Of a stretch of 64,000 bases of DNA, positions 45,057 through 54,460 are shown in pieces; within the stretch, counting starts at the first letter, position 1, and every line of letters begins with the position of its first letter. The DNA comes from Vibrio taketomensis (GTDB lineage: Bacteria; Pseudomonadota; Gammaproteobacteria; Enterobacterales; Vibrionaceae). The notes under the pieces are model-generated. The model did not search any database, was not told the DNA's origin, and saw only the letters and a program-made list of their open reading frames with translations. The translations under genes and the position numbers were made by a program. The stretch spans positions 1,612,001-1,676,000 of the forward strand of contig NZ_AP019649.1 in NCBI RefSeq assembly GCF_009938165.1, in the 5' to 3' direction.

Positions 45057-46190
45057 TTAACTCACACTCCAACGAGACAATGACCGCTTGAAATCGTCAT
45101 AGTCAAACTGATTAAGCAGTTGAACCTCACCACCAACTCGCTGACAATAAACTGATGGCATTCGCAACCCATTAAACCAATTCAATTTCACCATGGTATA
45201 ACCTGCACTGTCAGCGATATGCAGTTGTTGCCCTATTTGAAGCGGCTCGCTAAAACTGGCTTCGCAGAACTGATCGCCCGCCAAACATGAACAAGAACCG
45301 ATGACGTAGTGATACGCGCCATCATCATTCGCTTCGCTGATCGATGCAGGTTCGTTGTAAATCAGTGTATCCAATCGATGAGCTTCAGTTGCCGAGTCAA
45401 CAATCGCGGTTTTTTTGATGTTTTCTACGATATCCACCACAGTCACTACGAGATCCGTTGTTTGAGTGATGATCGCCTCTCCGGGCTCGAGATAAAGCTG
45501 AACTCGATGTTTTTCAGCAAAAGCCTTTAATGCCAAACCTAGCTTTTCAATATCATAGCCAGGCCACGTAAAAAACACACCGCCCCCTAAGCTTACCCAA
45601 TCGAGTTTATCGAGATATTGACCAAATTGAGTCGAAATCGACTCTAGCAAAGCAATAAATGCATCAACGTCTTTGTTCTCACAATTCATGTGAAACATAA
45701 CACCATCGATCGAATCAAATACCTCAGAGTTGAGATGATCGACTTGAACCCCCAAGCGTGAATATGCGCGAGCAGGATTTGCAAGATCTTGCCCTGCATA
45801 GCTCACTCCCGGATTCAAGCGTAAGCCCAATGATGCTTTGCCTTCAACCAAATGTCGGTAATGTGCTAGTTGTGATTGCGAGTTAAAAATCATTTTGTCG
45901 CATATGTCCGCGACTTGCTTAACGTCATCTTCACTGTAACCAACACTATAAGCGTGAGTTTCTCCACCAAATGTCTCATAACCTAACTTAACTTCGAAAG
46001 GCCCAGAGCTTGTCGTACCATCAAGATACGGCTTAATAATGTTAAACACTCCCCAAGTTGAAAAACACTTCAGTGCTAATACCAACTTGACGCCGGAGAT
46101 TTGTTTAAGCTGCTTTGCCTTCTCTAGATTTTCGATCAACTTGGCTTCGTCGATCATAAAATAAGGCGTTTTTAGTTCATTATGCTGCAT
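45057..46190 (-). CDS. nspC: Carboxynorspermidine decarboxylase
   Basis: 377 residues, a fold-III PLP decarboxylase related to alanine racemase and ornithine decarboxylase. PLP-binding K41 lies in [13 protein letters not shown]. Further motifs are [15 protein letters not shown] (PLP phosphate), [10 protein letters not shown] and the active-site [11 protein letters not shown]. It removes the carboxyl group from carboxynorspermidine to give norspermidine, the major triamine of vibrios and a biofilm signal. It lies in the same order as in V. cholerae, downstream of the dehydrogenase and decarboxylase genes. Intact. Confidence 0.95.
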   Translation of the reverse strand: MQHNELKTPYFMIDEAKLIENLEKAKQLKQISGVKLVLALKCFSTWGVFNIIKPYLDGTTSSGPFEVKLGYETFGGETHAYSVGYSEDDVKQVADICDKMIFNSQSQLAHYRHLVEGKASLGLRLNPGVSYAGQDLANPARAYSRLGVQVDHLNSEVFDSIDGVMFHMNCENKDVDAFIALLESISTQFGQYLDKLDWVSLGGGVFFTWPGYDIEKLGLALKAFAEKHRVQLYLEPGEAIITQTTDLVVTVVDIVENIKKTAIVDSATEAHRLDTLIYNEPASISEANDDGAYHYVIGSCSCLAGDQFCEASFSEPLQIGQQLHIADSAGYTMVKLNWFNGLRMPSVYCQRVGGEVQLLNQFDYDDFKRSLSRWSVS

Positions 46191-46292
46191 GTCTATTACC
46201 TAACACCTACACTGCGTCTTTTATCGCTCCGGATTATGCCTACGCCTTAAGTCTGGAATCGCGCTTTACGTATCCTTTAACTTTTTTAGTCA

Positions 46293-47534
46293 CTACTTCA
46301 ACGTATGAATCAGCGGCTGTCCTACAGGCAATTCAAGCACATCCCACGTAAGTCCAACGGCTGGCATGGTTTCGAGGAACGGGTCAGGGTTAAGTTGCTC
46401 CATATTGAACACCCCTTTGTCTGCCCACTCTCCACGAAAGAACTGCAACGCAGCCGTAATAGCAGGTACGCCTGTGGTGTACGAAATAGCTTGATGCTCC
46501 ACATCTTCGTAGGCTACTTCGTGGTCAGCATTGTTATAGATAAACACACTGCGTGCTTTGCCATCTTTACGCCCTTGCACCCAAGTCCCGATACAGGTCT
46601 TACCGGTATAGCCAGGTGCGAGTGAGGTTGGATCTGGTAACAATGCTTTTAATACATGCAACGGTTGAACAACAGTACCATCGTGTAACGTCAACGGCTC
46701 AGGGCTGAGCAATCCAATATCGCGCATCACATTAAAATAATTTAAGTAGCGATCACCAAACCCCATCCAAAACTCAATGCGTTTAGCTGGAATAAACTCT
46801 TTAAGCGAACGAACTTCATCATGAGCCATAGAGTAAACTTTGTGTACCACAATTAGGGAAGTCAAACTCCAACATACGCGAATGACAAGGCACCTGTTTC
46901 CACAGCCCCTCTTCCCAATAAAATGAATCGCCTTGGATTTCCAGCATATTGGTTTCCGGATCAAAATTGGTCGCGAATTTTTTACCATGATCGCCGGCAT
47001 TCACGTCCATCACATCAATCGTGTCAATTTCATCAAATAGATACTTCACTGCATAAGCAGCAAATACTGAGACCACGCCAGGATCAAAGCCCGCCCCCAA
47101 AATGCCAGTAATACCGGCTTGCTCGAACTTATCTTGGTAATCCCATTGCCAGTCATAGGCTTGTGGTACTTGCTGTCCTTCACTGCACAGATCAACCGCA
47201 ACCGAAGTATCTAGGTAAGAAACTTTCGTTTGATAACAGGCTTCCATAATCGGCATATTGACCCATGGAGGCCCTGCATTGATCACTAAATCCGGCTTAA
47301 CCTCATTAATCAATGCAACCAAAGCCTCTATGTCATCTGCATCCACTGCTCGTGCCACTATGCGCTTAGACGAATCTTTTAAGTTTTGTTTTTATGAATC
47401 GATTCGATAATTTTCTCGCACTTGCTCTAGCGTTCGCGATGCGATCGTAATATCACAAGTACATCATTATTTTGTGCCGCTTTATGCGCCACAACCCAAC
47501 CAACACCCCCAGCACCAATTTGTAAAATTGCCAT
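46293..47534 (-). pseudogene. Carboxynorspermidine dehydrogenase (saccharopine dehydrogenase family), multiply frameshifted
   Basis: The enzyme would join 1,3-diaminopropane and aspartate semialdehyde using NADPH. The start is ATG 47534 with MAILQIGAGGVGWVVAHKAA (Rossmann loop). The frame breaks four times: one G missing near 47456-47459; one base too many (or two too few) near 47425; one A missing in the run at 47389-47393; and two bases (one GT repeat) missing near 46841-46845. Between the breaks the sequence is normal, with MARAVDADDIEALVALINEV, INAGPPWVNMPIMEACYQTK and MGFGDRYLNYFNVMRD, ending LPVGQPLIHTLK. Correcting the breaks gives about 414 residues, the full family length. The pattern of single-base and repeat-unit changes resembles sequencing error more than old decay. 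Confidence 0.88.
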
Positions 47535-47541
47535 CGTTTCC

Positions 47542-49194
47542 TTACCTCTCGTTTACTAGCTGAACTGCTAGTGATTTAACGTCATCCAACAAAGATTCAA
47601 AATCTTCTATTTTTAAACATGGATTCAATATGGTGAATTTAAGTGCGGACTTTTTCCCGACGACGGTTTCACCCAATACTGCAATTCCACGAGTTAAAGC
47701 TTCTACACGCAGTGTTTTGTTCAGTTCATCTAAATCATCAACTTGCCCATCAACAACACGAAATAGCACCGTTGTGAGCAAAGGCTCTGCCAACAACTCA
47801 AATTCTGGTCGTTCATTAATTAGATTCGCCACTTGCTGAGTTTGTTTGAGCAAATGATCGTACATTCGACCTAACTCTTGTGGTCCAACGCTTTGCATGG
47901 TCATAAATACTTTTAGCGCATCGAATCGGCGCGTAGTGGCGATAGATTTATCGACTAAATTCGGTAGTTGATCGTGTTCGCGATTAAGATAATCCGCGTG
48001 ATGAAGAAGATATTTAAAGTTGGTTTTATCTTTAATTAGCAATGCGCCACAGCTGATGGTTTGGAAAAATAGCTTGTGGAAATCAACGCTTAAAGAATCC
48101 GCTCGCTCAATACCAGCAAGCCTTTGCTTGTGTTGACTAAAGATGAGTGCGCCCCCATAAGCGCCATCAACATGAAACCAAAGATCGTGTTGCTGGGCAA
48201 CGTTGGCGATAGCATCAAGATCATCAATCGCCCCGTGATCCGTTGTACCCGCGGTACCGACGACGACAAAAGGTATCAAACCTTGTTGTTTTAATGCTGA
48301 AATTTCATTACGTAATGCCGATATATACATCATACCGCCACCGTCACATTCCACCGATACAACAGCTCGCTCACCTAAACCCAACAATGAGGCCGATTTC
48401 TGAACCGTGAAATGAGACTTTTTCGAGCATAAAATACGCAGTTTATGTGCGTAATCGGGTAAACCCTCTTTCTTAACAGAATGACCTGTTAGGCGATCTG
48501 CAATCCAATCTCTTGCAAGCAGCAGTCCCATCAAATTGCTTTGTGTTCCCCCGCTAGTAAACACACCATCCGACTGTTCACCTAACCGATATTTTCCGCA
48601 TAGCCAATCAATTACCCTTTGCTCAACATAGGTCGCCGCTGATGCTTGATCCCATGAGTCCATCGATTGATTAAACACGGCAATGATAGATTCCGCGACA
48701 ATTGACGTTAAAAGCGGTGGCGTATGCAAATGGGCAATACAGTTAGGGTGTTGAACAATGATCGAGTTCTTCGCAATTAACTGAATTGTTTCGTCGATAG
48801 TATGCAGCAAGCTTTGCGGTTGCGTATCTAAGTCCAGTGCAAAGATCGCCTGTTCTAGTAATTTGGGTTCAATCCCCGAATATGGTTTATCAATACTGCC
48901 GAAAAGTTGCTGAATAGATGACGTGGTATGGCTCATCACATTTTGATAGTGATGGGCACCGCCTTGCCCAGTCTGAACAAAGTACTGTGTCCAATCTCGC
49001 TGTTGGTTGTGTGATGAGTACGGTTCTACAGCAGCCGATGAAAAATCGGATCCTGCAACTAACGCTAACGACTGAAACGCCTTATCGTCAGCACTTTTTT
49101 CAACTTGAGAAGACCCGGCCGTATCACTGGCTAAGCCAACCGTTGCTTCCATTGATGTGGCTAATGACAATTCACCATTTGGTGCATTACTCAT
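47542..49194 (-). CDS. ddc: L-2,4-diaminobutyrate decarboxylase (PLP-dependent)
   Basis: 550 residues from ATG 49194, chosen for AAGGGA upstream; a GTG at 49272 would add 26 residues. Group II PLP decarboxylase with VFTSGGTQSNLMGLLLARDW, WFHVDGAYGGALIFS and the PLP-binding lysine in SVDFHKLFFQ. It makes 1,3-diaminopropane from diaminobutyrate for norspermidine synthesis. As I recall, in V. cholerae this domain is fused behind a diaminobutyrate aminotransferase. Here it stands alone and no aminotransferase is seen upstream. The N-terminal 60 residues are low-complexity and Ser/Ala-rich. A 7-bp stem hairpin lies in the leader. Confidence 0.9.
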   Translation of the reverse strand: MSNAPNGELSLATSMEATVGLASDTAGSSQVEKSADDKAFQSLALVAGSDFSSAAVEPYSSHNQQRDWTQYFVQTGQGGAHHYQNVMSHTTSSIQQLFGSIDKPYSGIEPKLLEQAIFALDLDTQPQSLLHTIDETIQLIAKNSIIVQHPNCIAHLHTPPLLTSIVAESIIAVFNQSMDSWDQASAATYVEQRVIDWLCGKYRLGEQSDGVFTSGGTQSNLMGLLLARDWIADRLTGHSVKKEGLPDYAHKLRILCSKKSHFTVQKSASLLGLGERAVVSVECDGGGMMYISALRNEISALKQQGLIPFVVVGTAGTTDHGAIDDLDAIANVAQQHDLWFHVDGAYGGALIFSQHKQRLAGIERADSLSVDFHKLFFQTISCGALLIKDKTNFKYLLHHADYLNREHDQLPNLVDKSIATTRRFDALKVFMTMQSVGPQELGRMYDHLLKQTQQVANLINERPEFELLAEPLLTTVLFRVVDGQVDDLDELNKTLRVEALTRGIAVLGETVVGKKSALKFTILNPCLKIEDFESLLDDVKSLAVQLVNER

Positions 49195-49870
49195 AACAAT
49201 TCCCTTGAAATGTAGCTCGTCGCACAAATTCAATGTGTGCGAAATCGCGACATTTTCACGAACGCTAGGCACGCGAAATCCGTTCCATCATTGTGATGGA
49301 TTAACATTCAACAATTGGGATCAAGGCTCAGTAATATTGCTCGTAATAAGCACTGGGCATTTAGGGAGAATAAAGCTGATGAGTGAGTAAAGTTTATATG
49401 ATTTCAATGTTGGGTTTCCCTTTTACATGCCGTCAAAACAGCATAAGTATCCCTTCTATCGATAACGAATTTATCGATACCTACCCTACGTAAAACTACT
49501 CAGCTTGAATAGTTATACGCGTATCCCCCAGAATTCTCTCCGAGATTGCGCGCGAAAATAACACAGAACACAATTGGTGCGCAATATATAAACATCTAAT
49601 CTTCATCTGCAACCATAAACACACCAAATTCACATAACATTTTCCAAGTAATATCGCTTCTTCACGTCATGTTCTGAGTCTAAATTTTCAACCTAACTTG
49701 TGCTTGTCGACACAAGCTCAACTACAAGTTACTTAATTTTCTCATTTTTATACAAATCTATTTCTACTTTTTAAACACTCAACTAACCTTTAACTTATCA
49801 ACCTATACGAAATAAAAATGTTTCACAGGGAAAAGGTTCATATTGATTGGCTTTACATGGGGAGAGTCGC
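49195..49870. other. Divergent promoter region between ddc and tolC
   Basis: 676 bp, AT-rich, no supported gene. It holds the ddc leader with its hairpin on the left and the tolC promoter on the right. The end of the fused aminotransferase domain expected from the V. cholerae layout is not here: the frame upstream of ddc is closed by TGA about 15 bp before GTG 49272. Nothing else is assigned. Confidence 0.55.
49220..49242 (-). promoter_or_regulatory. Leader hairpin upstream of ddc
   Basis: TCGCACA and TGTGCGA form a perfect 7-bp stem with a 9-nt loop. It ends 25 bp before the ddc ATG and only 11 bp before its ribosome site, so it could affect translation or mRNA stability. Confidence 0.45.
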
Positions 49871-51181
49871 GTGAAAATAGCAATGACTGTTTTGGCAGGG
49901 ATAATTGTCGCCAGCCACTCTGTAAGTGCTCAGACATTAGAGCAAGCTGTCGCAATAACGTTAAAATCAAATCCAGAGATCAAGCAAGCCTATAACGAGT
50001 ATCTCAGTGCAGTAAAAGAGCACGATGCGTCAGGGGGAGCTTATCTACCAAGCATAGATCTTGATGCGGGTATAGGTTATGAAGGTATTAACCCAGCTGA
50101 ATCAAGCGGAAGAGATGATACGGATTTAACCAGAAAGGAAGCAACGCTGAGCCTCACCCAGCTCATATGGGATGGTAACGCGACGCTAAATGACATCAGT
50201 CGGACCGGCGCGGATGCCGAATCGGTCAGGCTTCAACTTATCTCTGATGCATCTGATATGGCGCTAAAAGTGACCGAGGTTTACCTAGATGCCGTCAAAG
50301 CCACTGAAGTATTGGCGCTCTCAGAAAGCAATCTTGCAGTACACAAAGAAATCTATCGAGACATTAAAAAGCGTGCTGTATCGGGGCTAGGTTCAACCGC
50401 TGATGTTACTCAAGTCGAAGCACGTATCGCCAAAGCTCACGGTAACCTACTCGCGGCACAAAACAATCTCATTGATACTCACACTCAGTTCCATCGCTTA
50501 GTTGGCCAAGAGCCACTCGGTTTGATTTATCCACGCGCGGACGAGAACAAACTGCCCCTGTCTCTAACCGAAGCTATTGATGAAGCTTATGAAAAGCACC
50601 CGGTGATCAAAATTGCGATGGTTGATGTCGATGCTGCACGTTATCAATATGATCAATCAAAAGGTAATTACTACCCTACTATTTCATTTGAAGCGAGCCA
50701 ATCATGGCGTGATGATGCTGGTGGTGATAAAGGCGAAAGCGATGAAACGCTGGCAATGCTTAGATTGCGCTACAACCTATTCAACGGCGGTAGTGACCAA
50801 GACCTTGCAGAGCGAGCGGCTTATCAACTAAACAAAGCGAAAGACTTGCGCGATAACAGCTACCGTCAAGTTGAGGAGAGTCTACGCTTATCATGGAGTG
50901 CACTTGACCTAACACTCCAACAAAAGAACTTTTTAGCTGACCATGTCGATTCAGCCTCTGAAACTGTCATCGCCTACGAAAAGCAATACCGAATCGGTAA
51001 GCGAACTTTGCTAGATCTACTCAATACCGAGAACGAATTATTCCAAGCACGCAAAGATTACCTCGATGCTCACTACGCTGAACAATATGCTAAGTATCGA
51101 GTTATGAATGCGACTGGTAACTTGCTAGATGCCCTTCTGGTTGAGATACCAAACGAATGGACTGAAAGAGTGGAGTACTAA
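49871..51181 (+). CDS. TolC-family outer-membrane channel (type I secretion)
   Basis: 436 residues from GTG 49871, chosen because GGGGAG lies 6 bases upstream and the signal peptide (1-21, ending SVSA) then starts properly; a TTG at 49847 would add 8 residues. Two outer-membrane efflux repeats are seen, with ADVTQVEARIAKAHGNLLAA in the first and LDLLNTENELFQARKDYLDA in the second. This form matches the type I secretion TolC class next to OmpA-like proteins (LapE type) rather than the multidrug TolC. It forms the exit channel. The inner-membrane ABC exporter and adaptor are not in the window. The stop is 2 bp from the next ATG. Confidence 0.9.
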   Translation: MKIAMTVLAGIIVASHSVSAQTLEQAVAITLKSNPEIKQAYNEYLSAVKEHDASGGAYLPSIDLDAGIGYEGINPAESSGRDDTDLTRKEATLSLTQLIWDGNATLNDISRTGADAESVRLQLISDASDMALKVTEVYLDAVKATEVLALSESNLAVHKEIYRDIKKRAVSGLGSTADVTQVEARIAKAHGNLLAAQNNLIDTHTQFHRLVGQEPLGLIYPRADENKLPLSLTEAIDEAYEKHPVIKIAMVDVDAARYQYDQSKGNYYPTISFEASQSWRDDAGGDKGESDETLAMLRLRYNLFNGGSDQDLAERAAYQLNKAKDLRDNSYRQVEESLRLSWSALDLTLQQKNFLADHVDSASETVIAYEKQYRIGKRTLLDLLNTENELFQARKDYLDAHYAEQYAKYRVMNATGNLLDALLVEIPNEWTERVEY

Positions 51182-51183
51182 AT

Positions 51184-51822
51184 ATGAGACCAACATTGCT
51201 ACTCTCGATCATGCTTGGTGTATTTGCGACCTCTTCAAGCCAAGCTTACAACGAGTATGATGAATACTATCAAAACGATGAATATGACTATATTCCCACA
51301 CCTGATGCCTACCAAATCGCCGATTTAATTGATGATGATCGAGATGGTGTCATTAATGCTCGCGATTTATGTGTTGCGACACCAGAGGGCTCATTAATCA
51401 ATAATGATGGGTGTGGGGTTGTTGTGAAAGTGGAAGATGAACTGCAACTAAGAATTTTGTTTGCGAATGATTCCTCGCAAATCGAATCAATTTTTGAAAC
51501 GCAGATAAAAAACATGTCTGATTTCCTCAAGCGTTTTCCTGAAACCTCAATAGAAGTGCAAGGTTATGCCAGCAAAGTGGGGGCACCTGAATACAACTTA
51601 GCGCTTTCAGAGCGCCGGGCTGTTGCGGTAGAAAAAGAGATTCTCGCGAACGGAATCACTCCCGACCGTGTCACTATCGTTGGTTATGGTGAAACTAATC
51701 TAGAAGCGCAAGGCGATGACGAGCTGTCTCATGCTCGCAATCGTAAGGTTACGGCAACCGTGGTCGGTTATGACGAAGAATTCGTCAAAGAATGGACCAT
51801 TTTTAATACCATCCCTAAATAA
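51184..51822 (+). CDS. OmpA-family outer-membrane or periplasmic protein
   Basis: 212 residues with a signal peptide (1-21, ending SSQA). An acidic Tyr-rich stretch (YNEYDEYYQNDEYDY) comes next, then a calcium-binding type 3 repeat (DDDRDGVINARDLC and DGCG). The C-terminal OmpA peptidoglycan-binding domain (about 95-200) has EVQGYASKVGAPEYNLALSE and ARNRKVTA. It starts 2 bp after tolC, so the two are one operon. Such pairs often serve type I secretion of RTX adhesins; that role is inferred. Confidence 0.87.
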   Translation: MRPTLLLSIMLGVFATSSSQAYNEYDEYYQNDEYDYIPTPDAYQIADLIDDDRDGVINARDLCVATPEGSLINNDGCGVVVKVEDELQLRILFANDSSQIESIFETQIKNMSDFLKRFPETSIEVQGYASKVGAPEYNLALSERRAVAVEKEILANGITPDRVTIVGYGETNLEAQGDDELSHARNRKVTATVVGYDEEFVKEWTIFNTIPK

Positions 51823-51853
51823 TTATCTAGCTATCGTTATTGATACAACAAAA

Positions 51854-51879
51854 AACGCCTCGGTATTCACCGAGGCGTT
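51854..51879. terminator. Bidirectional terminator between ompA-like gene and nhaA
   Basis: AACGCCTCGGT and ACCGAGGCGTT form a perfect 11-bp stem with an ATTC loop, with an A-run on the left and a T-run on the right. The genes converge here. Confidence 0.92.
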
Positions 51880-51893
51880 TTACTATTTGTTGC

Positions 51894-53039
51894 TTATCGT
51901 TTTTTTGGTAACGAGATATGCAGTAGGAAGTAACCTAAAATTGCTGCTGTCGTCGACCCCATCAAAATACCTAAGCGCGCGTAGGTATCAAACTCGACAT
52001 TGGTTTGACCAAAGGCCAAAGATGAAATGAAGATCGACATAGTAAAACCAATACCACACAATACTGATACTGCAAAGATATGGCGCATATCAATACCTTC
52101 CGGCAGTTTCGCGATACCCATTTTGACTGCAGCATAACTGAAGCTGAAAATGCCAAGCGGTTTACCGACTAACAAGCCAAGTGCAATACCTAATGGCAGC
52201 ATTGACGTCAAACCAGCCATGGATACGCCCTCAAGCGAGATACCTGCGTTACAAAACGCGAACAACGGTAGAATACCAAAAGCCACGTATGGGTGAAGTG
52301 CATGCTCCATGAACTTCAGTGGTGACTTTTCGCCCTTATTCCCTTTAAGAGGAATAGCAAAACCGATCACTACGCCGGCAAGCGTCGCATGCACACCAGA
52401 TTTAAGCACTGCTACCCACAAAATTGCACCAACAATCATGTAAGGAAGAAGCTTAGTGACATGACGCGAGTTAAGCACAAACAGCGCAGCTGTCATCGCA
52501 AAACCAATCGCCAATGCGGTTGTTGATAGATCGCCCGAATAGAACAGTGCGATGATAACAACCACACCCAAATCGTCGATAATCGCAAGTGCCAACAAGA
52601 ATACTTTTAGACTGACCGGAACACGGTTACCTAGCAGAGCCATGATACCCAACGCAAACGCGATGTCTGTTGCTGCCGGGATTGCCCACCCTTGAACCGC
52701 TTGTGGGTCACCGAAGTTGAATGCAAGATAAACCAATGCTGGTGCTAACATACCACCAACCGCTGCGATCGCTGGGAAGATAGCCGTTTCTTTTGACTTA
52801 AGCGCTCCCTCGAGCAATTCACGCTTAACTTCTAAACCGATCAGAAGGAAGAAGATCGCCATCAAGCCATCGTTCACCCAATGAGAAACCGACATACCAA
52901 ATACATAAGTATGCAAAAATGCCTGATAAGTGTCGTTTAATGGAGAATTCGCTACGGTCATTGCTATCGCTGCTGCGATCACCAACAACACGCCCCCTGC
53001 TGATTCCATTTTGAAGAAATCGCGAATGATATCACTCAT
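51894..53039 (-). CDS. nhaA: Na+/H+ antiporter NhaA
   Basis: 381 residues, about 12 membrane helices. The ion-site double aspartate is in [20 protein letters not shown]. An early glycine-rich pattern [17 protein letters not shown] and [11 protein letters not shown] complete the signature. It expels sodium in exchange for protons and controls pH and salt in marine bacteria. AAGGAC precedes the ATG. It probably has its own promoter in the gap upstream. Confidence 0.96.
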   Translation of the reverse strand: MSDIIRDFFKMESAGGVLLVIAAAIAMTVANSPLNDTYQAFLHTYVFGMSVSHWVNDGLMAIFFLLIGLEVKRELLEGALKSKETAIFPAIAAVGGMLAPALVYLAFNFGDPQAVQGWAIPAATDIAFALGIMALLGNRVPVSLKVFLLALAIIDDLGVVVIIALFYSGDLSTTALAIGFAMTAALFVLNSRHVTKLLPYMIVGAILWVAVLKSGVHATLAGVVIGFAIPLKGNKGEKSPLKFMEHALHPYVAFGILPLFAFCNAGISLEGVSMAGLTSMLPLGIALGLLVGKPLGIFSFSYAAVKMGIAKLPEGIDMRHIFAVSVLCGIGFTMSIFISSLAFGQTNVEFDTYARLGILMGSTTAAILGYFLLHISLPKKR

Positions 53040-53341
53040 GTGATAGTCCTTATACTTATTATCGTTTCGATTAAAATCAATGGATAAGAGTGTATCGCCA
53101 ACTGTTCCTTAGGAAAAATCGCTTGTTTTGATAGTTAACTTCGGAAAAACCGAATTAAAGTAACAAACCGTGCGCATATTCCGTAGGATTTTATATACCA
53201 CAATGACTCAATCATTGAGATAACACTCTGATTACACCGTGTTATTTTGGTTTAACAACAAACAATAATAGAAAACATAAGAATAATTCACAAATATTAT
53301 ACAATGTAAAATTCTTACCACTTGAGAATTTGAGAGGCAGT
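53040..53341 (-). other. Intergenic region upstream of nhaA
   Basis: 302 bp, AT-rich, between the attH-like stop and the nhaA start on the same strand. It must hold the nhaA promoter. No clear terminator for the attH operon, operator or small gene is visible. Confidence 0.5.
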
Positions 53342-54460
53342 TCAATAACCCGCGAGCTGCATAAAACCTTCACTAACGTGACTACCTTGCGTTGTCACTG
53401 GCCCTTCCCAATATGGCATAACGAAAGGTAGCCATAGGTTGGTGTTATTTGGTGAAACTTTTAGATGAATATTGTGTTTAGGGATATCGATTGACCAGTG
53501 CAACGGGATCGCTTTGTCACCCTGCAAAAACGAAGTTTGTAATGGCTCTATTGTGATGTCTTTTTCATCAATAGAGATTGTCTTACCTGAGTTGGTTGAT
53601 AAGGTTGCAACGACGTGATGTCCGGCATTTTGATCTCTGTATTGACGGATCGAGAGCGTATTCTGAGGATCTAGATGGAAAACAAACCAATCCCAGCCTT
53701 GCTGTTCATCACCTAACAACCCACTGCCCCATTCTTTACTCATCCATGCTTCACCATCAATATGAAAGCTTGGACCTCCGTCTAAAGAGAGCTCACCAGA
53801 TACATCAATAAATGGCGCACTCAAATTGTAAGACGCCAATTGATTGGACGCATTTTTACTTACATAACCACGTTTACCTGGTAATACAAAAGGCCCAAGC
53901 GCGGTGCTTTGCAAACTCAATTTCAATGAATCCGTCTCAACATCCAACACGCCAGGAAATGGGGTCGCACCCAATGACTCCCACGACCAGTTATCAATCC
54001 AAACTTTAAACGGATGGCTATTCACACCGGCTTGCCCAATACCTCCTCGGGCAATTCGCTGTTCATGCCAAACTTGATTTTGACTGGAGACGACGATATG
54101 AGACAACAATAGTTGAGAATTTTGCCAACCGTTAAGCTCTTGATGCTCGCTCGAAATACGGAAAAAACTCCATTGAATACCATATTTCGTACCTTTAGCA
54201 TCGGATACGTTCGCAAAGAAATGCCACCAACCCTGTTGGAATCGCGGATCTAAGGCAAAGTCGCGAGGCAACAGAACTGGCTGATCTTCAGTGACGGGTT
54301 TAAAAGGTTTAATCGACTGATTGAGAAGCAATTTAACTTGAGCGTTGTCGGACGAAACCTCGCCATCACTGGACTCACTACTGAAATATAGTAACGCTAC
54401 ACTACAAAAGCAGATAATAAATAGCAGGGTTAGCGGTTTAATCGAAAACTTGCGCTTCAT
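53342..54460 (-). CDS. AttH/CrtC-type lipocalin-like protein of an AttEFGH ABC system
   Basis: 372 residues with one N-terminal membrane anchor or signal (about 10-26). The AttH/CrtC double-barrel domain includes RFQQGWWHFFANV, HIDGEAWMSKEWGSG, QGWDWFVFHLDP and the end motif PYWEGPVTTQGS with GFMQLAGY. It acts outside the cytoplasm with the ABC permease encoded directly upstream; the stop and start codons abut. The family resembles carotenoid hydratase but has no carotenoid role here. The system probably moves or modifies a lipid-like molecule; the substrate is unknown. Confidence 0.85.
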   Translation of the reverse strand: MKRKFSIKPLTLLFIICFCSVALLYFSSESSDGEVSSDNAQVKLLLNQSIKPFKPVTEDQPVLLPRDFALDPRFQQGWWHFFANVSDAKGTKYGIQWSFFRISSEHQELNGWQNSQLLLSHIVVSSQNQVWHEQRIARGGIGQAGVNSHPFKVWIDNWSWESLGATPFPGVLDVETDSLKLSLQSTALGPFVLPGKRGYVSKNASNQLASYNLSAPFIDVSGELSLDGGPSFHIDGEAWMSKEWGSGLLGDEQQGWDWFVFHLDPQNTLSIRQYRDQNAGHHVVATLSTNSGKTISIDEKDITIEPLQTSFLQGDKAIPLHWSIDIPKHNIHLKVSPNNTNLWLPFVMPYWEGPVTTQGSHVSEGFMQLAGY

